36,015 nt of DNA from Anoxybacillus thermarum (lineage in GTDB: Bacteria > Bacillota > Bacilli > Bacillales > Anoxybacillaceae), in assembly GCF_000836725.1 (NCBI RefSeq), contig NZ_JXTH01000025.1, forward strand, positions 1 through 36,015, in the 5' to 3' direction. The translations under genes and the position numbers were made by a program. Below are positions 14,688-22,394 of this stretch, piece by piece. Position 1 is the stretch's first letter, and every line of letters starts with the position of its first letter. The notes below the pieces were generated by a model. It searched no databases, had not been told where the DNA came from, and saw only the letters and a program-made list of their open reading frames with translations.

Positions 14688-15845
14688 ATGAAGCGATTTT
14701 TTTATGTGCTTGCCATCACGTTATTATTTTTCCCGATCGTATCTGTGCGTGCGGAACAACCAAAAGTGGAGTTGGCAACAGAGGCGCGATCAGCCATTTT
14801 AATTGAACGGGACACAGGGGCTATTTTGTATGAAAAAAATGCCCATGAGCCGCTTCCACCAGCGAGCATGACGAAAATTATGACGATGCTTCTTATTATG
14901 GAAGCGATTGATCAAGGAAAGCTAAAGTTAGACGAACGGGTGCGAGCTAGTGAATACGCTGCATCGATGGGCGGATCGCAAATTTTTTTAGAACCCGGGG
15001 AAGAAATGACTGTTGACGATTTATTAAAAGGTGTCGCCATCGGATCAGGGAATGATGCTTCCGTGGCATTAGCAGAACGAATTGCAGGATCAGAAGAAGC
15101 GTTCGTCCATATGATGAACGAAAAAGCAAGACAGCTTGGACTCAAGCATACGGCATTTGAAAATACGACAGGTTTGCCAGCGAAAAATCATTATAGTACC
15201 GCATATGATATGGCGGTGATGGCCAAAGAGCTATTAAAATATGATTTAATTACAAAATATACAGGCGTATATGAAGACTACTTAAGAGAAAATACAAACA
15301 AAAAGTTTTGGCTTGTGAATACAAATCGGCTTGTGAAATTTTATCCAGGTGTTGACGGATTAAAAACAGGCTATACGAGCGAAGCGAAATATTGTTTAAC
15401 AGCAACGGCGAAAAAAGGCAACATGCGCGTCATTGCTGTCGTGTTTGGTGCACCGACGCCAAAGGCGAGAAACGCACAAATTACAAAAATGTTAGATTAC
15501 GCGTTTAGTCATTACGAAACGAAACCGCTTTATAAAAAAGGTGAAACAATTGCAATGCTTCCTGTCAGCAAAGGAAAGAAAAAGGCGGTTGCGGCTGTGA
15601 CGTCCGAGCCGATTTCTGTTTTGTTAAAAAAGGGAGAAAAATCAGAAGCGGTGAAAACGACGTGGAAATTAAATAAAAAAGTGAAAGCGCCAGTGAAAAA
15701 AGGTGACGTGCTCGGTACGCTCATTGTGAAAAAAGATGGGGCGATGATCGTGAAAAGTCCTTTAGTGGCGAAAGAGCAAGTGGAAGAAGCAAATATGTGG
15801 GAGTTGTTTAAACGGATGTTTAGCTCGTTCTCACGCACATCTTGA
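14688..15845 (+). CDS. dacF: Sporulation D-alanyl-D-alanine carboxypeptidase DacF
   Basis: DacF is a forespore low-molecular-mass penicillin-binding protein that trims stem peptides and so limits cross-linking of spore peptidoglycan. The 385-residue protein has a signal peptide (residues 1-22, cleavage near VRA-EQ), the catalytic triad motifs SMTK at 60-63 (Ser60 nucleophile), SGN at 120-122 and KTG at 226-228, then a beta-rich PBP5-type C-terminal domain and an amphipathic anchor (MWELFKRMFSSF). ATG 14688 is preferred with GGAGGG six bases upstream. It lies directly before spoIIA, and read-through into it is expected. Confidence 0.93.
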   Translation: MKRFFYVLAITLLFFPIVSVRAEQPKVELATEARSAILIERDTGAILYEKNAHEPLPPASMTKIMTMLLIMEAIDQGKLKLDERVRASEYAASMGGSQIFLEPGEEMTVDDLLKGVAIGSGNDASVALAERIAGSEEAFVHMMNEKARQLGLKHTAFENTTGLPAKNHYSTAYDMAVMAKELLKYDLITKYTGVYEDYLRENTNKKFWLVNTNRLVKFYPGVDGLKTGYTSEAKYCLTATAKKGNMRVIAVVFGAPTPKARNAQITKMLDYAFSHYETKPLYKKGETIAMLPVSKGKKKAVAAVTSEPISVLLKKGEKSEAVKTTWKLNKKVKAPVKKGDVLGTLIVKKDGAMIVKSPLVAKEQVEEANMWELFKRMFSSFSRTS

Positions 15846-15909
15846 CGAAACGAAGCGAATGGCGACTAGTTTTGTCGGGAAGAAGGATTGACGCATAAAC
15901 GAATCGAAT
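15842..15909 (+). promoter_or_regulatory. Spo0A boxes and sigma-H promoter of spoIIA
   Basis: A sigma-H promoter is readable as GAAGGATTG (15882-15890), 12 bp, ATCGAAT (15903-15909), matching RNAGGAWWW and RNNGAAT. Upstream are two Spo0A-like boxes: TTGACGAA (15842-15849, 7 of 8 to TTGTCGAA, overlapping the dacF stop) and TTGTCGGG (15872-15879, 6 of 8, touching the -35 region). This is the same architecture as B. subtilis spoIIA, activated by Spo0A-P with sigma-H at the start of sporulation. Confidence 0.8.
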
Positions 15910-15945
15910 TCTTCCTTAACCTAAACGGATAAGGAGGAAATGATT

Positions 15946-16296
15946 GTGAGTTTATCGATTCAATTAGAAGTGAAACAACATGTATTGCTCGTGAGATTAG
16001 CTGGCGAGCTAGATCATCACACGGCGGAACAGCTGCGTGCAGAAATGACGGATGTATTAGAGCGAGAGCGAATAAAAGCGATCGTTTTAAACTTAAATGA
16101 GTTAACATTTATGGATAGTTCGGGATTAGGTGTAATTTTAGGAAGATATAAGCAAATTCAACGCATCGGTGGAGAGATGGTCGTCTGCTCCGTTTCTCCG
16201 TCAATTAAGCGTTTGTTTGATATGTCAGGGCTGTTTAAAATTATTCGGTTAGAAGTCAATGAGCAGTATGCATTACAAACGTTGGGGGTGGCGTAA
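15946..16296 (+). CDS. spoIIAA: Anti-anti-sigma factor SpoIIAA
   Basis: Unphosphorylated SpoIIAA binds SpoIIAB and releases sigma-F in the forespore. The 116-residue STAS-domain protein has [12 protein letters not shown] near residue 20 and the phosphorylation site [17 protein letters not shown] with Ser58, the residue phosphorylated by SpoIIAB and dephosphorylated by SpoIIE. The start is GTG 15946 (reads MSLSIQLEV) with AAGGAGG eight bases before; an ATG at 15940 lies too close to that site. It is the first gene of the sigma-H and Spo0A-controlled operon. Confidence 0.95.
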   Translation: MSLSIQLEVKQHVLLVRLAGELDHHTAEQLRAEMTDVLERERIKAIVLNLNELTFMDSSGLGVILGRYKQIQRIGGEMVVCSVSPSIKRLFDMSGLFKIIRLEVNEQYALQTLGVA

Positions 16297-16737
16297 ATGA
16301 GAAATGAAATGCATCTTCAATTTTCCGCCCTCAGCCAAAATGAATCGTTCGCCCGTGTGACAGTTGCTGCGTTTGTTGCACAACTCGATCCAACGCTCGA
16401 TGAGCTCACGGAAATTAAAACGGTCGTATCCGAAGCTGTAACGAATGCGATTATTCATGGCTATGAAAATGATCCAAGCGGCGTCGTCTATATTTCTGTC
16501 ATCATTGAAGGGCATACGGTTCATTTAACGATCCGCGATCATGGAAAAGGGATTGAAAACGTGGAGGAAGCTCGACAGCCGTTATTTACGACGAAGCCAG
16601 AGCTCGAGCGTTCCGGTATGGGATTTACGATTATGGAAAACTTTATGGATGAAGTAAACATTTACTCAAAAGTGAATGAAGGAACAACTGTGGAGTTGAT
16701 TAAGCATTTAACGAAAAGCAAAGCGCTATGCAATTAA
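16297..16737 (+). CDS. spoIIAB: Anti-sigma-F factor and serine kinase SpoIIAB
   Basis: SpoIIAB holds sigma-F inactive in an ATP-bound complex and phosphorylates SpoIIAA. The 146-residue GHKL-type protein shows [18 protein letters not shown] (N box), [41 protein letters not shown] (G1 and G2 boxes with ATP lid), and ends KALCN. Its start codon directly follows the spoIIAA stop, indicating translational coupling and a matched ratio of the two partners, which matters for the switch. A GGGGGTGG ribosome site is inside the spoIIAA end. Confidence 0.95.
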   Translation: MRNEMHLQFSALSQNESFARVTVAAFVAQLDPTLDELTEIKTVVSEAVTNAIIHGYENDPSGVVYISVIIEGHTVHLTIRDHGKGIENVEEARQPLFTTKPELERSGMGFTIMENFMDEVNIYSKVNEGTTVELIKHLTKSKALCN

Positions 16738-16750
16738 GGGAGACGTGCCT

Positions 16751-17488
16751 ATGGATGTCGAGGTACAAGCTGTCAAAGACCATGAAATCAAAGAGTTGAT
16801 TCGGAGGAGCCAGCAAGGTGATCAGCAGGCGCGCGATGAGATTATCGAAAAAAATATGCGGCTTGTCTGGTCGGTTGTGCAACGGTTTTTAAACCGAGGA
16901 TATGAGCCAGAAGATTTGTTTCAAATCGGTTGTATCGGTTTAATGAAATCCGTTGATAAGTTTGATTTGTCGTATGACGTCAAATTTTCAACGTATGCAG
17001 TACCGATGATTCTTGGAGAAATTCAACGCTTCATTCGCGATGACGGGTCCGTGAAAGTGAGCCGTTCATTAAAAGAAATCGGGAATAAAATTCGCAAAGC
17101 AAAAGATGAATTATCGAAGCGAAACGGTCGCGTCCCGACGGTAAATGAAATTGCTCAATTTTTGCAAATTTCACCTGAGGACGTTGTATTAGCGCAAGAA
17201 GCGATTCGTTCGCCCGCATCTATTCATGAAACAGTGTACGAAAACGATGGGGACCCAATTACGTTGCTTGATCAAATTGCGGATGAGCAAGATGTTTGGT
17301 TTGATAAAATCGCGTTAAAAAAGGCGATGGAAGAATTAGATGAACGCGAGCGACTCATCGTTTATTTGCGTTATTATAAAGACCAAACACAATCAGAAGT
17401 GGCAGCTAGATTAGGCATCTCTCAAGTGCAAGTGTCTCGTTTAGAGAAAAAAATATTGCAACAAATGAAAGCCCGAATGGATGAATAA
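16751..17488 (+). CDS. sigF: RNA polymerase sigma factor F
   Basis: Sigma-F is the first forespore-specific sigma factor. The 245-residue protein shows region 2 (ARDEIIEKNMRLVWSVVQRF, then DLFQIGCIGLMKSVDKFDLSYDVKFSTYAVPMI with the -10 recognition part), region 3 (VKVSRSLKEIGNKI) and a region 4 helix-turn-helix (QSEVAARLGISQVQVSRLEKKIL). ATG 16751 is chosen with AAGGGAG eight bases upstream; GTG 16745 is too near that site. Also called spoIIAC. Its 3' end folds into a terminator-like hairpin before the separately promoted spoVA operon. Confidence 0.96.
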   Translation: MDVEVQAVKDHEIKELIRRSQQGDQQARDEIIEKNMRLVWSVVQRFLNRGYEPEDLFQIGCIGLMKSVDKFDLSYDVKFSTYAVPMILGEIQRFIRDDGSVKVSRSLKEIGNKIRKAKDELSKRNGRVPTVNEIAQFLQISPEDVVLAQEAIRSPASIHETVYENDGDPITLLDQIADEQDVWFDKIALKKAMEELDERERLIVYLRYYKDQTQSEVAARLGISQVQVSRLEKKILQQMKARMDE

Positions 17489-17502
17489 GTCCGTTCGGGC
17501 TT
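17469..17502 (+). terminator. Terminator-like hairpin overlapping the end of sigF
   Basis: AAGCCCGAATGG (17469-17480, inside sigF) pairs with CCGTTCGGGCTT (17491-17502) with one G-U. The stop codon is in the loop. The following tract (TTCTTAT) is not a pure U-run, so termination is probably partial. Confidence 0.55.
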
Positions 17503-17506
17503 CTTA

Positions 17507-17537
17507 TGTATATGGATACGAGTCATATCTCATACTA
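17507..17537 (+). promoter_or_regulatory. Sigma-G promoter of the spoVA operon
   Basis: TGTATA (17507-17512) and CATACTA (17531-17537), spaced by exactly 18 bp, fit the forespore sigma-G consensus GHATR-N18-CATNNTA without a mismatch. It lies 31 bp before spoVAA, matching the known late forespore expression of spoVA. Confidence 0.85.
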
Positions 17538-17568
17538 CAAATACAATGATAGAAGTAAGGTGTCGATA

Positions 17569-18189
17569 ATGAAAGAAACAATTTTTGTAAAAATGCGTCA
17601 TCGAATACAAGTGCCGCCGAATGCAACGGTTCGAGTAGGAGATGTTGCACAAGTCGTCGCAAAGAAACGAATCGACGATATTGTGCAAACCCCCATTTAT
17701 ACCGTACAAAAAAAAGATCGAAACATTGTTATTATTGATGTCATGCACGTGATGAAAGCATTAATGGCCGTTGCTCCACACGATGATATTCAATCGCTCG
17801 GACCGTCACAAACGATCATTGAAGTCGTTTATGAAAAAAAACGATGGGGCTATTTATATGTTCCAATCGTTTGGCTTCTTTTATTTATCGGATCGGGGCT
17901 TGCGATTATGAATTTCCATGAAGACGTGAGCATGCAGCAAGTACAACAACGGTTATATCGGGTAATCACGGGGAAAGAAGTAGACAAACCGTTATGGTTT
18001 CAAATTCCGTATTCGCTCGGATTAGGTCTCGGTATGATTTTATTTTTCAATCATTTTTTTAAAAAGCGAATTAACGAAGAACCGAGCCCACTTGAAGTCG
18101 AAATGTTTCAATACCAACAGTCGCTCGATCAATATGTCATTATGCATGAAAATAAAGAAGCGATGAGGCGAATGGACGATGATTCGTGA
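17569..18189 (+). CDS. spoVAA: Stage V sporulation protein AA
   Basis: SpoVAA is a component of the inner-membrane system that moves calcium-dipicolinate into and out of the spore core. The 206-residue protein starts MKETIFVKMRHRIQVPPN, has a soluble N-terminal domain, then YVPIVWLLLFIGSGLAIMNFHEDVSM (first membrane helix) and QIPYSLGLGLGMILFFNHFFKKRINEEPSPLEVEMF (second helix and conserved tail). ATG 17569 matches the family length of 206; the frame is open further upstream, but that stretch carries the sigma-G promoter. It overlaps spoVAB by 11 nt. Confidence 0.93.
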   Translation: MKETIFVKMRHRIQVPPNATVRVGDVAQVVAKKRIDDIVQTPIYTVQKKDRNIVIIDVMHVMKALMAVAPHDDIQSLGPSQTIIEVVYEKKRWGYLYVPIVWLLLFIGSGLAIMNFHEDVSMQQVQQRLYRVITGKEVDKPLWFQIPYSLGLGLGMILFFNHFFKKRINEEPSPLEVEMFQYQQSLDQYVIMHENKEAMRRMDDDS

Positions 18190-18598
18190 GCTAATTGTAG
18201 CATTTGTCGGATTGGCAGGAGGATTAGCTGTCGGTTCTGGTTTTGTGGCGTTTTTAACCGTTCTTGGTGTCATTCCGCGCTTGACGCAGCTCACAAAAAC
18301 GATGAAATGGATCGCGACGTATGAATGGGGAGTTGTACTCGGTGCGGTCGTAAGCAGCTGGGTGAGCTTGCGCGATCCTCTTTTTTCTTTTCCACCTATT
18401 TTGGCAAGCTTCATTGGATTGCTTAGCGGTGTATTTGTCGGCATGCTTGCTGCAGCCTTAACGGAAGTATTAAACGTATTTCCGATTTTAGCGAAACGAC
18501 TCGGCATTGATGGACAAATTGTCGTGTTATTAATGGCGATGGTGTTTGGCAAAGTAGCAGGCTCTCTTTTTCATTGGATATATTTTGTTGATCGATAG
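18179..18598 (+). CDS. spoVAB: Stage V sporulation protein AB
   Basis: This is a polytopic membrane protein of 139 residues, close to the B. subtilis length of 141. Four or five hydrophobic segments are visible: LIVAFVGLAGGLAVGSGFVAFLTVLGVIP at the N-terminus, a middle YEWGVVLGAVVSSWVSL, FPPILASFIGLLSGVFVGMLAAALTEVLNVFPILAKRL, and a C-terminal VVLLMAMVFGKVAGSLFHWIYF. The TEVLNVFPIL(A)KR segment is characteristic of SpoVAB. The start overlaps the end of spoVAA, and spoVAC follows ten bases later. It is needed for dipicolinate uptake, with an unclear molecular role. Confidence 0.92.
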   Translation: MIRELIVAFVGLAGGLAVGSGFVAFLTVLGVIPRLTQLTKTMKWIATYEWGVVLGAVVSSWVSLRDPLFSFPPILASFIGLLSGVFVGMLAAALTEVLNVFPILAKRLGIDGQIVVLLMAMVFGKVAGSLFHWIYFVDR

Positions 18599-18608
18599 GG
18601 GGAGACAG

Positions 18609-18953
18609 ATGGGAAAAGCATTTTTGTTCGGAGGGTTTATTGCGATCGTTGGACAAGCGCTTATCGATATGTACAGCGTATGGTTTCATATGAGTGAGGC
18701 GGAAGCCATTCGTTGGATGAACGGGACGTTAATCGTATGTGCGGCGATATGGACACCTACTCGGTTGTATCGCCAGTTCACACAGTTTGCGGGTGCGGGA
18801 ATGATTGTGCCGATGATGAGTTTAGCAAACATATGGAGCGCAAGTGCGCTCGAATATCGCAATGAAGGAGCGGCAGAACATATGCTTTCTGTTGGCGGGA
18901 GCATCATTGTGACGTTAGTTGTAGCATCATATGTTGCATCATTGTTTTTGTAA
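18609..18953 (+). CDS. spoVAC: Short, divergent SpoVAC-family channel protein
   Basis: In B. subtilis SpoVAC (about 150 residues) is a mechanosensitive channel for dipicolinate. The product here has only 114 residues. It retains KAFLFGGFIAIVGQ at its start and the signature QFAGAGMIVPMMSLAN in the middle, then ALEYRNEG and a final helix. It lacks the usual N-terminal cytoplasmic stretch of about 30 residues and has a shorter segment after the EG where SpoVAC normally carries GVGTNMFKLAG. ATG 18609 follows GGGGGAG; no upstream start would supply the missing domain, because spoVAB occupies that DNA. Gene order gives the name; sequence alone could also suit a SpoVAEb-like paralogue. Confidence 0.78.
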   Translation: MGKAFLFGGFIAIVGQALIDMYSVWFHMSEAEAIRWMNGTLIVCAAIWTPTRLYRQFTQFAGAGMIVPMMSLANIWSASALEYRNEGAAEHMLSVGGSIIVTLVVASYVASLFL

Positions 18954-18964
18954 AGGGGGATTAC

Positions 18965-19972
18965 ATGAAAAAAGTAGGGGAACAAACGATTGTATTTGAT
19001 ACTGACATTTATATCGAATCGGTCGGCACGGTTGTCGGTCCGAAAGAGCGTGAAGGTCCACTCGGCTCATCATTTCATCGAGCTTATGACGATTTATATT
19101 GCGATGAACAAAGTTGGGAGCTCGCAGAACGGCGGTTGATGAAAGAAGCGATTACAATTTGCTTAACAAACGGAAACGTACAAACAAAAGACGTTGATTT
19201 GTTTATTGCGGGGGATTTACTCAATCAAACAGTCACCGCCAACTATGTTGCAAGAGAACTAGATGTGCCCTTTTTAGGGGTATTTAGCGCTTGTTCAACG
19301 ATTACGGAAGCGATGCTTGTTGCCGCTACGTTTATTGATGGGGCGTTTGCCCGTCGTGTATTAGTGGCAACGAGCAGCCACTACGGAGCAGCTGAACGCC
19401 AGTTTCGCTTTCCGACGACAATTGGCGTTCAAAAAGGAGAAAGTGCATCGTGGACTGTAACTGGCGGAGCAGCCGCACTATTAAGTACGATCCGTTCCCC
19501 CTTTCGCATTTGCACAGCAACAATTGGAAGAGTAATCGATAGCGGTATAACGGATCCGCTCGACATGGGACGAGCAATGGCACCGGCCGCATTTGCAACA
19601 ATAAGGCAACATTTTGCGGACTGCGGGCTTTCACCGGAAACGTATGATGTTATTGTCACAGGAGATTTAGGGAAAGTCGGAAGCAGCGAACTCAAGTCGT
19701 TATGTCATGATGCCAACATGAATATAAGCGAGCGATATAACGATTGCGGCGTGCTCATTTACGATGCAGAACAGCAAGCGTTTGCGGGGGGAAGCGGGTG
19801 TGCGTGTTGTGCCGTTGTCACGTATAGTCATTTTCTCGAGCAAATGAGGGAGAAAAAAATAAAGACGATGCTCGTTGTTGCGACAGGAGCTTTATTTAAT
19901 AGTACGATGGTAAAACAAAATCAAACGATTCCAGCGATCGCTCATGCGATTGCCATTGAAGCGGTGACATAA
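18965..19972 (+). CDS. spoVAD: Stage V sporulation protein AD
   Basis: SpoVAD is the soluble, membrane-associated dipicolinate-binding subunit, with a thiolase-like (FabH-type) fold. The 335-residue product is close to the standard 338. Conserved blocks are VGPKEREGPLGSSFHRAYDD, IAGDLLNQTVTANYVAREL, FSACSTITEAM (the thiolase cysteine position), ATSSHYGAAERQFRFP, TDPLDMGRAMAPAA, FAGGSGCACCAVVTYSH and VVATGALFNSTM. It appears more divergent from B. subtilis than the flanking SpoVAA or SpoVAF. AAGGGGG precedes the ATG by six bases. Confidence 0.93.
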   Translation: MKKVGEQTIVFDTDIYIESVGTVVGPKEREGPLGSSFHRAYDDLYCDEQSWELAERRLMKEAITICLTNGNVQTKDVDLFIAGDLLNQTVTANYVARELDVPFLGVFSACSTITEAMLVAATFIDGAFARRVLVATSSHYGAAERQFRFPTTIGVQKGESASWTVTGGAAALLSTIRSPFRICTATIGRVIDSGITDPLDMGRAMAPAAFATIRQHFADCGLSPETYDVIVTGDLGKVGSSELKSLCHDANMNISERYNDCGVLIYDAEQQAFAGGSGCACCAVVTYSHFLEQMREKKIKTMLVVATGALFNSTMVKQNQTIPAIAHAIAIEAVT

Positions 19973-19974
19973 AG

Positions 19975-20295
19975 ATGGAAACGTACGTATATGCATTTGT
20001 CATCGGTGGTACATTGGCGCTAATCGGACAGTTGTTGCTGAGAAAGTGGTCGTTTATTCGCGTTATGACGATATTTGTATTTATCGGTATGGCGACCGAA
20101 TCGATCGGTGTATACCGTCCCATTCAGTCATTTGCGCATGCAGGGGTAGAAACGACACTTGTTCATCTTGGGGTATCTTGTATACAAGCGGTAAAAACGG
20201 GGGACTTTACAAATGTCGTTTTTTTTCTTTCTTTTCCAATCTTCGTTGCATGGATGACCGCTATTGTTTGTAAGCCGAGAGGAAGGATCGAATGA
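19975..20295 (+). CDS. spoVAEb: Divergent SpoVAEb-family membrane protein
   Basis: Position between spoVAD and spoVAEa and the four-helix pattern identify this 106-residue protein as SpoVAEb. It keeps [16 protein letters not shown] at the start and [13 protein letters not shown] in the middle, where the family usually reads G-LYEPLIEFAGAGATVPITGFG. Here the GAG is HAG and the following proline and glycines are lost (VETTLVHLG), and the glycine-rich C-terminal region is replaced. Only the final segment ending KPRGR resembles the family end. The ribosome site is weak. It overlaps spoVAEa by ATGA. Function in dipicolinate transport is likely but may be altered. Confidence 0.75.
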   Translation: METYVYAFVIGGTLALIGQLLLRKWSFIRVMTIFVFIGMATESIGVYRPIQSFAHAGVETTLVHLGVSCIQAVKTGDFTNVVFFLSFPIFVAWMTAIVCKPRGRIE

Positions 20296-20894
20296 AAAAA
20301 AGGAAAGTTATTTTAGTGACAGATGGAGATGAGCATGTGCGGCGTGCGCTTGAATGGTTAGCGAAACAACTTGGTGCGCGCTGTATTAGCCAATCGCAAG
20401 GCAACCCATCGCGGCTAACAGGGAAGCAGCTTGTTGAACTCATTTTGCAGACGCCGTATGATCCTGTTTTTGTCATGTTTGATGATAGTGGCATTATCGG
20501 CGAAGGAGCAGGTGAACAAGCGCTTCGTTATGTCGCCACGCATGAGCAAATCGATGTGCTTGGAGCGATAGCGGTTGCGTCTGATACGAACAATCAAGAA
20601 TGGACAAAAGTAAATATTTGTGTTGATTACGATGGGAACTTCACATCATACGGTGTCGATAAAGAAGGAATTGCTGAGTGGGAATTCGGTCGGATGAATG
20701 GAGATACGGTGTATTGTTTAGATGAATTAAATATCCCGATTGTTGTTGGAATTGGTGATATCGGAAAAATGAGGCGTCATGATGATATTCACAACGGTTG
20801 CCCGATTACCCGCAAAGCGATTGAATATATTCTCGAAAGGAGCAAACGCGATGAAAACAGAAAGTTACACACCGATTTCCCCGAAGTTGAATGA
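20292..20894 (+). CDS. spoVAEa: Stage V sporulation protein AEa
   Basis: This is a soluble 200-residue protein, about the standard length of 203. It begins [27 protein letters not shown] and contains [47 protein letters not shown], typical of the family. The C-terminal part has [29 protein letters not shown]. The N-terminal fold looks nucleotide- or receiver-like, but no activity is known. The start overlaps spoVAEb by 4 nt with GGAAGGA upstream; the 3' end overlaps spoVAF by 44 nt, so translation of the operon is tightly linked. Confidence 0.92.
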   Translation: MKKRKVILVTDGDEHVRRALEWLAKQLGARCISQSQGNPSRLTGKQLVELILQTPYDPVFVMFDDSGIIGEGAGEQALRYVATHEQIDVLGAIAVASDTNNQEWTKVNICVDYDGNFTSYGVDKEGIAEWEFGRMNGDTVYCLDELNIPIVVGIGDIGKMRRHDDIHNGCPITRKAIEYILERSKRDENRKLHTDFPEVE

Positions 20895-22320
20895 AAACGA
20901 ACAGTTTTTCAAAGATGCGATCGGGGTCGGAACGAGCTTCGATTTAGGCGTCCGTAAATTGAACATTTTAAAAACAGATGTTCACTTATATTATTGCAAC
21001 GGTCTTTGTGATACACAATATATTATTGAACTGCTCGAAATGCTTGTTCAAGTCAATGATCGCGAGCGGCAATCAGCCAAGTTGCCTGAAATTATTGAAA
21101 ACCGTCTCGTTCACCAACAAGTGAATCCGGTGAAAAGTTTAGATGAAGCGGTTGATTTTTTGTTAACCGGTTTAATTTTATTGTTTATTGACGGAGAAAC
21201 GAAAGCATTCGCTGTCGATGTGCGCAGCTATCCAGGGCGTTCACCCGAAGAACCGGATACCGAAAAAGTGGTGCGAGGGGCGCGCGATGGCTATGTTGAA
21301 AATATTGTCGTCAATACGGCACTTACGCGTAGACGCATTCGGGATGAACGGCTTCGCTTTGAAATGATGCAAGTGGGCGAACGTTCAAAAACAGACATTT
21401 GTGTTGCATATATTCAAGACGTAGCCGATCCCGGACTTGTCGAGCTTATTAAAAAAGAATTAAACGAAATTCAAATTGATGGGTTAACGATGGCGGATAA
21501 AACGATTGAAGAATTTTTAGTGAAACAAGGATACAATCCGTATCCGCTCGTTCGCTATACAGAGCGACCAGATGTCGCTGCCACGCATTTGTTAGAAGGG
21601 CACGTGATCATTATGGTCGATACGTCACCAAGCGTCATTATTACGCCAACAACGTATTTCCATCACGTTCAACATGCGGAAGAATATCGACAATCTCCAG
21701 CAGTAGGAACGTTCGTCCGCTGGGTGCGATTTTTAGGCATTTTTGCCTCGCTTTTTTTACTCCCGCTTTGGTTTTTGTTTGTGCTTGACCCATCGTTACT
21801 ACCGGAAAAGTTGGCGTATATCGGACCAAATGAAAAAACAAATATCCCTATTTTTGTGCAGCTTCTCATTGCTGATATTGGCATTGAGTTTTTACGGATG
21901 GCTGCCATCCATACTCCAACACCGTTGTCTACGGCAATGGGCTTGATTGCAGCTGCATTAATTGGACAAATTGCCATTGACGTTGGGCTATTTGTGCCAG
22001 AAGTGATTTTATATGTATCTATCGCTGCGATCGGTTCTTTTGCGACACCGAGCTATGAATTAAGCATTGCCAATAAAATTTTTCGTCTTTTATTTTTAGT
22101 TGTCATTGCGTTGTTTGGTGTCCCTGGATTTATGATTGGCGTCACAATCTTTTTACTTTTCCTTGCCAACATTCGTTCATTAAATACCCCATATTTATGG
22201 CCATTTATTCCATTTGATCCGGGGGCGTTTATGCAAATTATCGTGCGACGGTCTGTAGCTGGTTCATCGATTCGTCCAAGCATCGTACATCCGCAAAATA
22301 AACAAAAACAACCGACATAA
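20851..22320 (+). CDS. spoVAF: Stage V sporulation protein AF (GerA-family A-subunit homologue)
   Basis: SpoVAF resembles the A subunit of spore nutrient germinant receptors and affects germination efficiency. The 489-residue protein has a large hydrophilic N-terminal part (about 1-290) and then about five membrane helices from [21 protein letters not shown] onward. Conserved features are [34 protein letters not shown] and the C-terminal [36 protein letters not shown] 20851 has AAAGGAG nine bases upstream. It is the last gene of the operon, with a terminator after it. Confidence 0.94.
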   Translation: MKTESYTPISPKLNENEQFFKDAIGVGTSFDLGVRKLNILKTDVHLYYCNGLCDTQYIIELLEMLVQVNDRERQSAKLPEIIENRLVHQQVNPVKSLDEAVDFLLTGLILLFIDGETKAFAVDVRSYPGRSPEEPDTEKVVRGARDGYVENIVVNTALTRRRIRDERLRFEMMQVGERSKTDICVAYIQDVADPGLVELIKKELNEIQIDGLTMADKTIEEFLVKQGYNPYPLVRYTERPDVAATHLLEGHVIIMVDTSPSVIITPTTYFHHVQHAEEYRQSPAVGTFVRWVRFLGIFASLFLLPLWFLFVLDPSLLPEKLAYIGPNEKTNIPIFVQLLIADIGIEFLRMAAIHTPTPLSTAMGLIAAALIGQIAIDVGLFVPEVILYVSIAAIGSFATPSYELSIANKIFRLLFLVVIALFGVPGFMIGVTIFLLFLANIRSLNTPYLWPFIPFDPGAFMQIIVRRSVAGSSIRPSIVHPQNKQKQPT

Positions 22321-22328
22321 AAAGGTTG

Positions 22329-22360
22329 AAACGTACCAAAATTTATGGTACGTTTTCTTT
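22329..22360 (+). terminator. Terminator of the spoVA operon
   Basis: AAACGTACCA (22329-22338) pairs with TGGTACGTTT (22346-22355), followed by TTCTTT. It separates spoVAF from lysA. Confidence 0.75.
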
Positions 22361-22394
22361 AATTATTTCGGAATCATCAGGAGGATGTATAATT

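Noticed and set aside
18585-18608. Earlier start for spoVAC at 18585
   Set aside because: It lies inside the end of spoVAB with no ribosome site, and would add only eight unrelated residues, not the missing SpoVAC N-terminal domain.
22361-22394. Lysine riboswitch before lysA
   Set aside because: Only 34 bp separate the spoVA terminator from the lysA start, too short for the aptamer.
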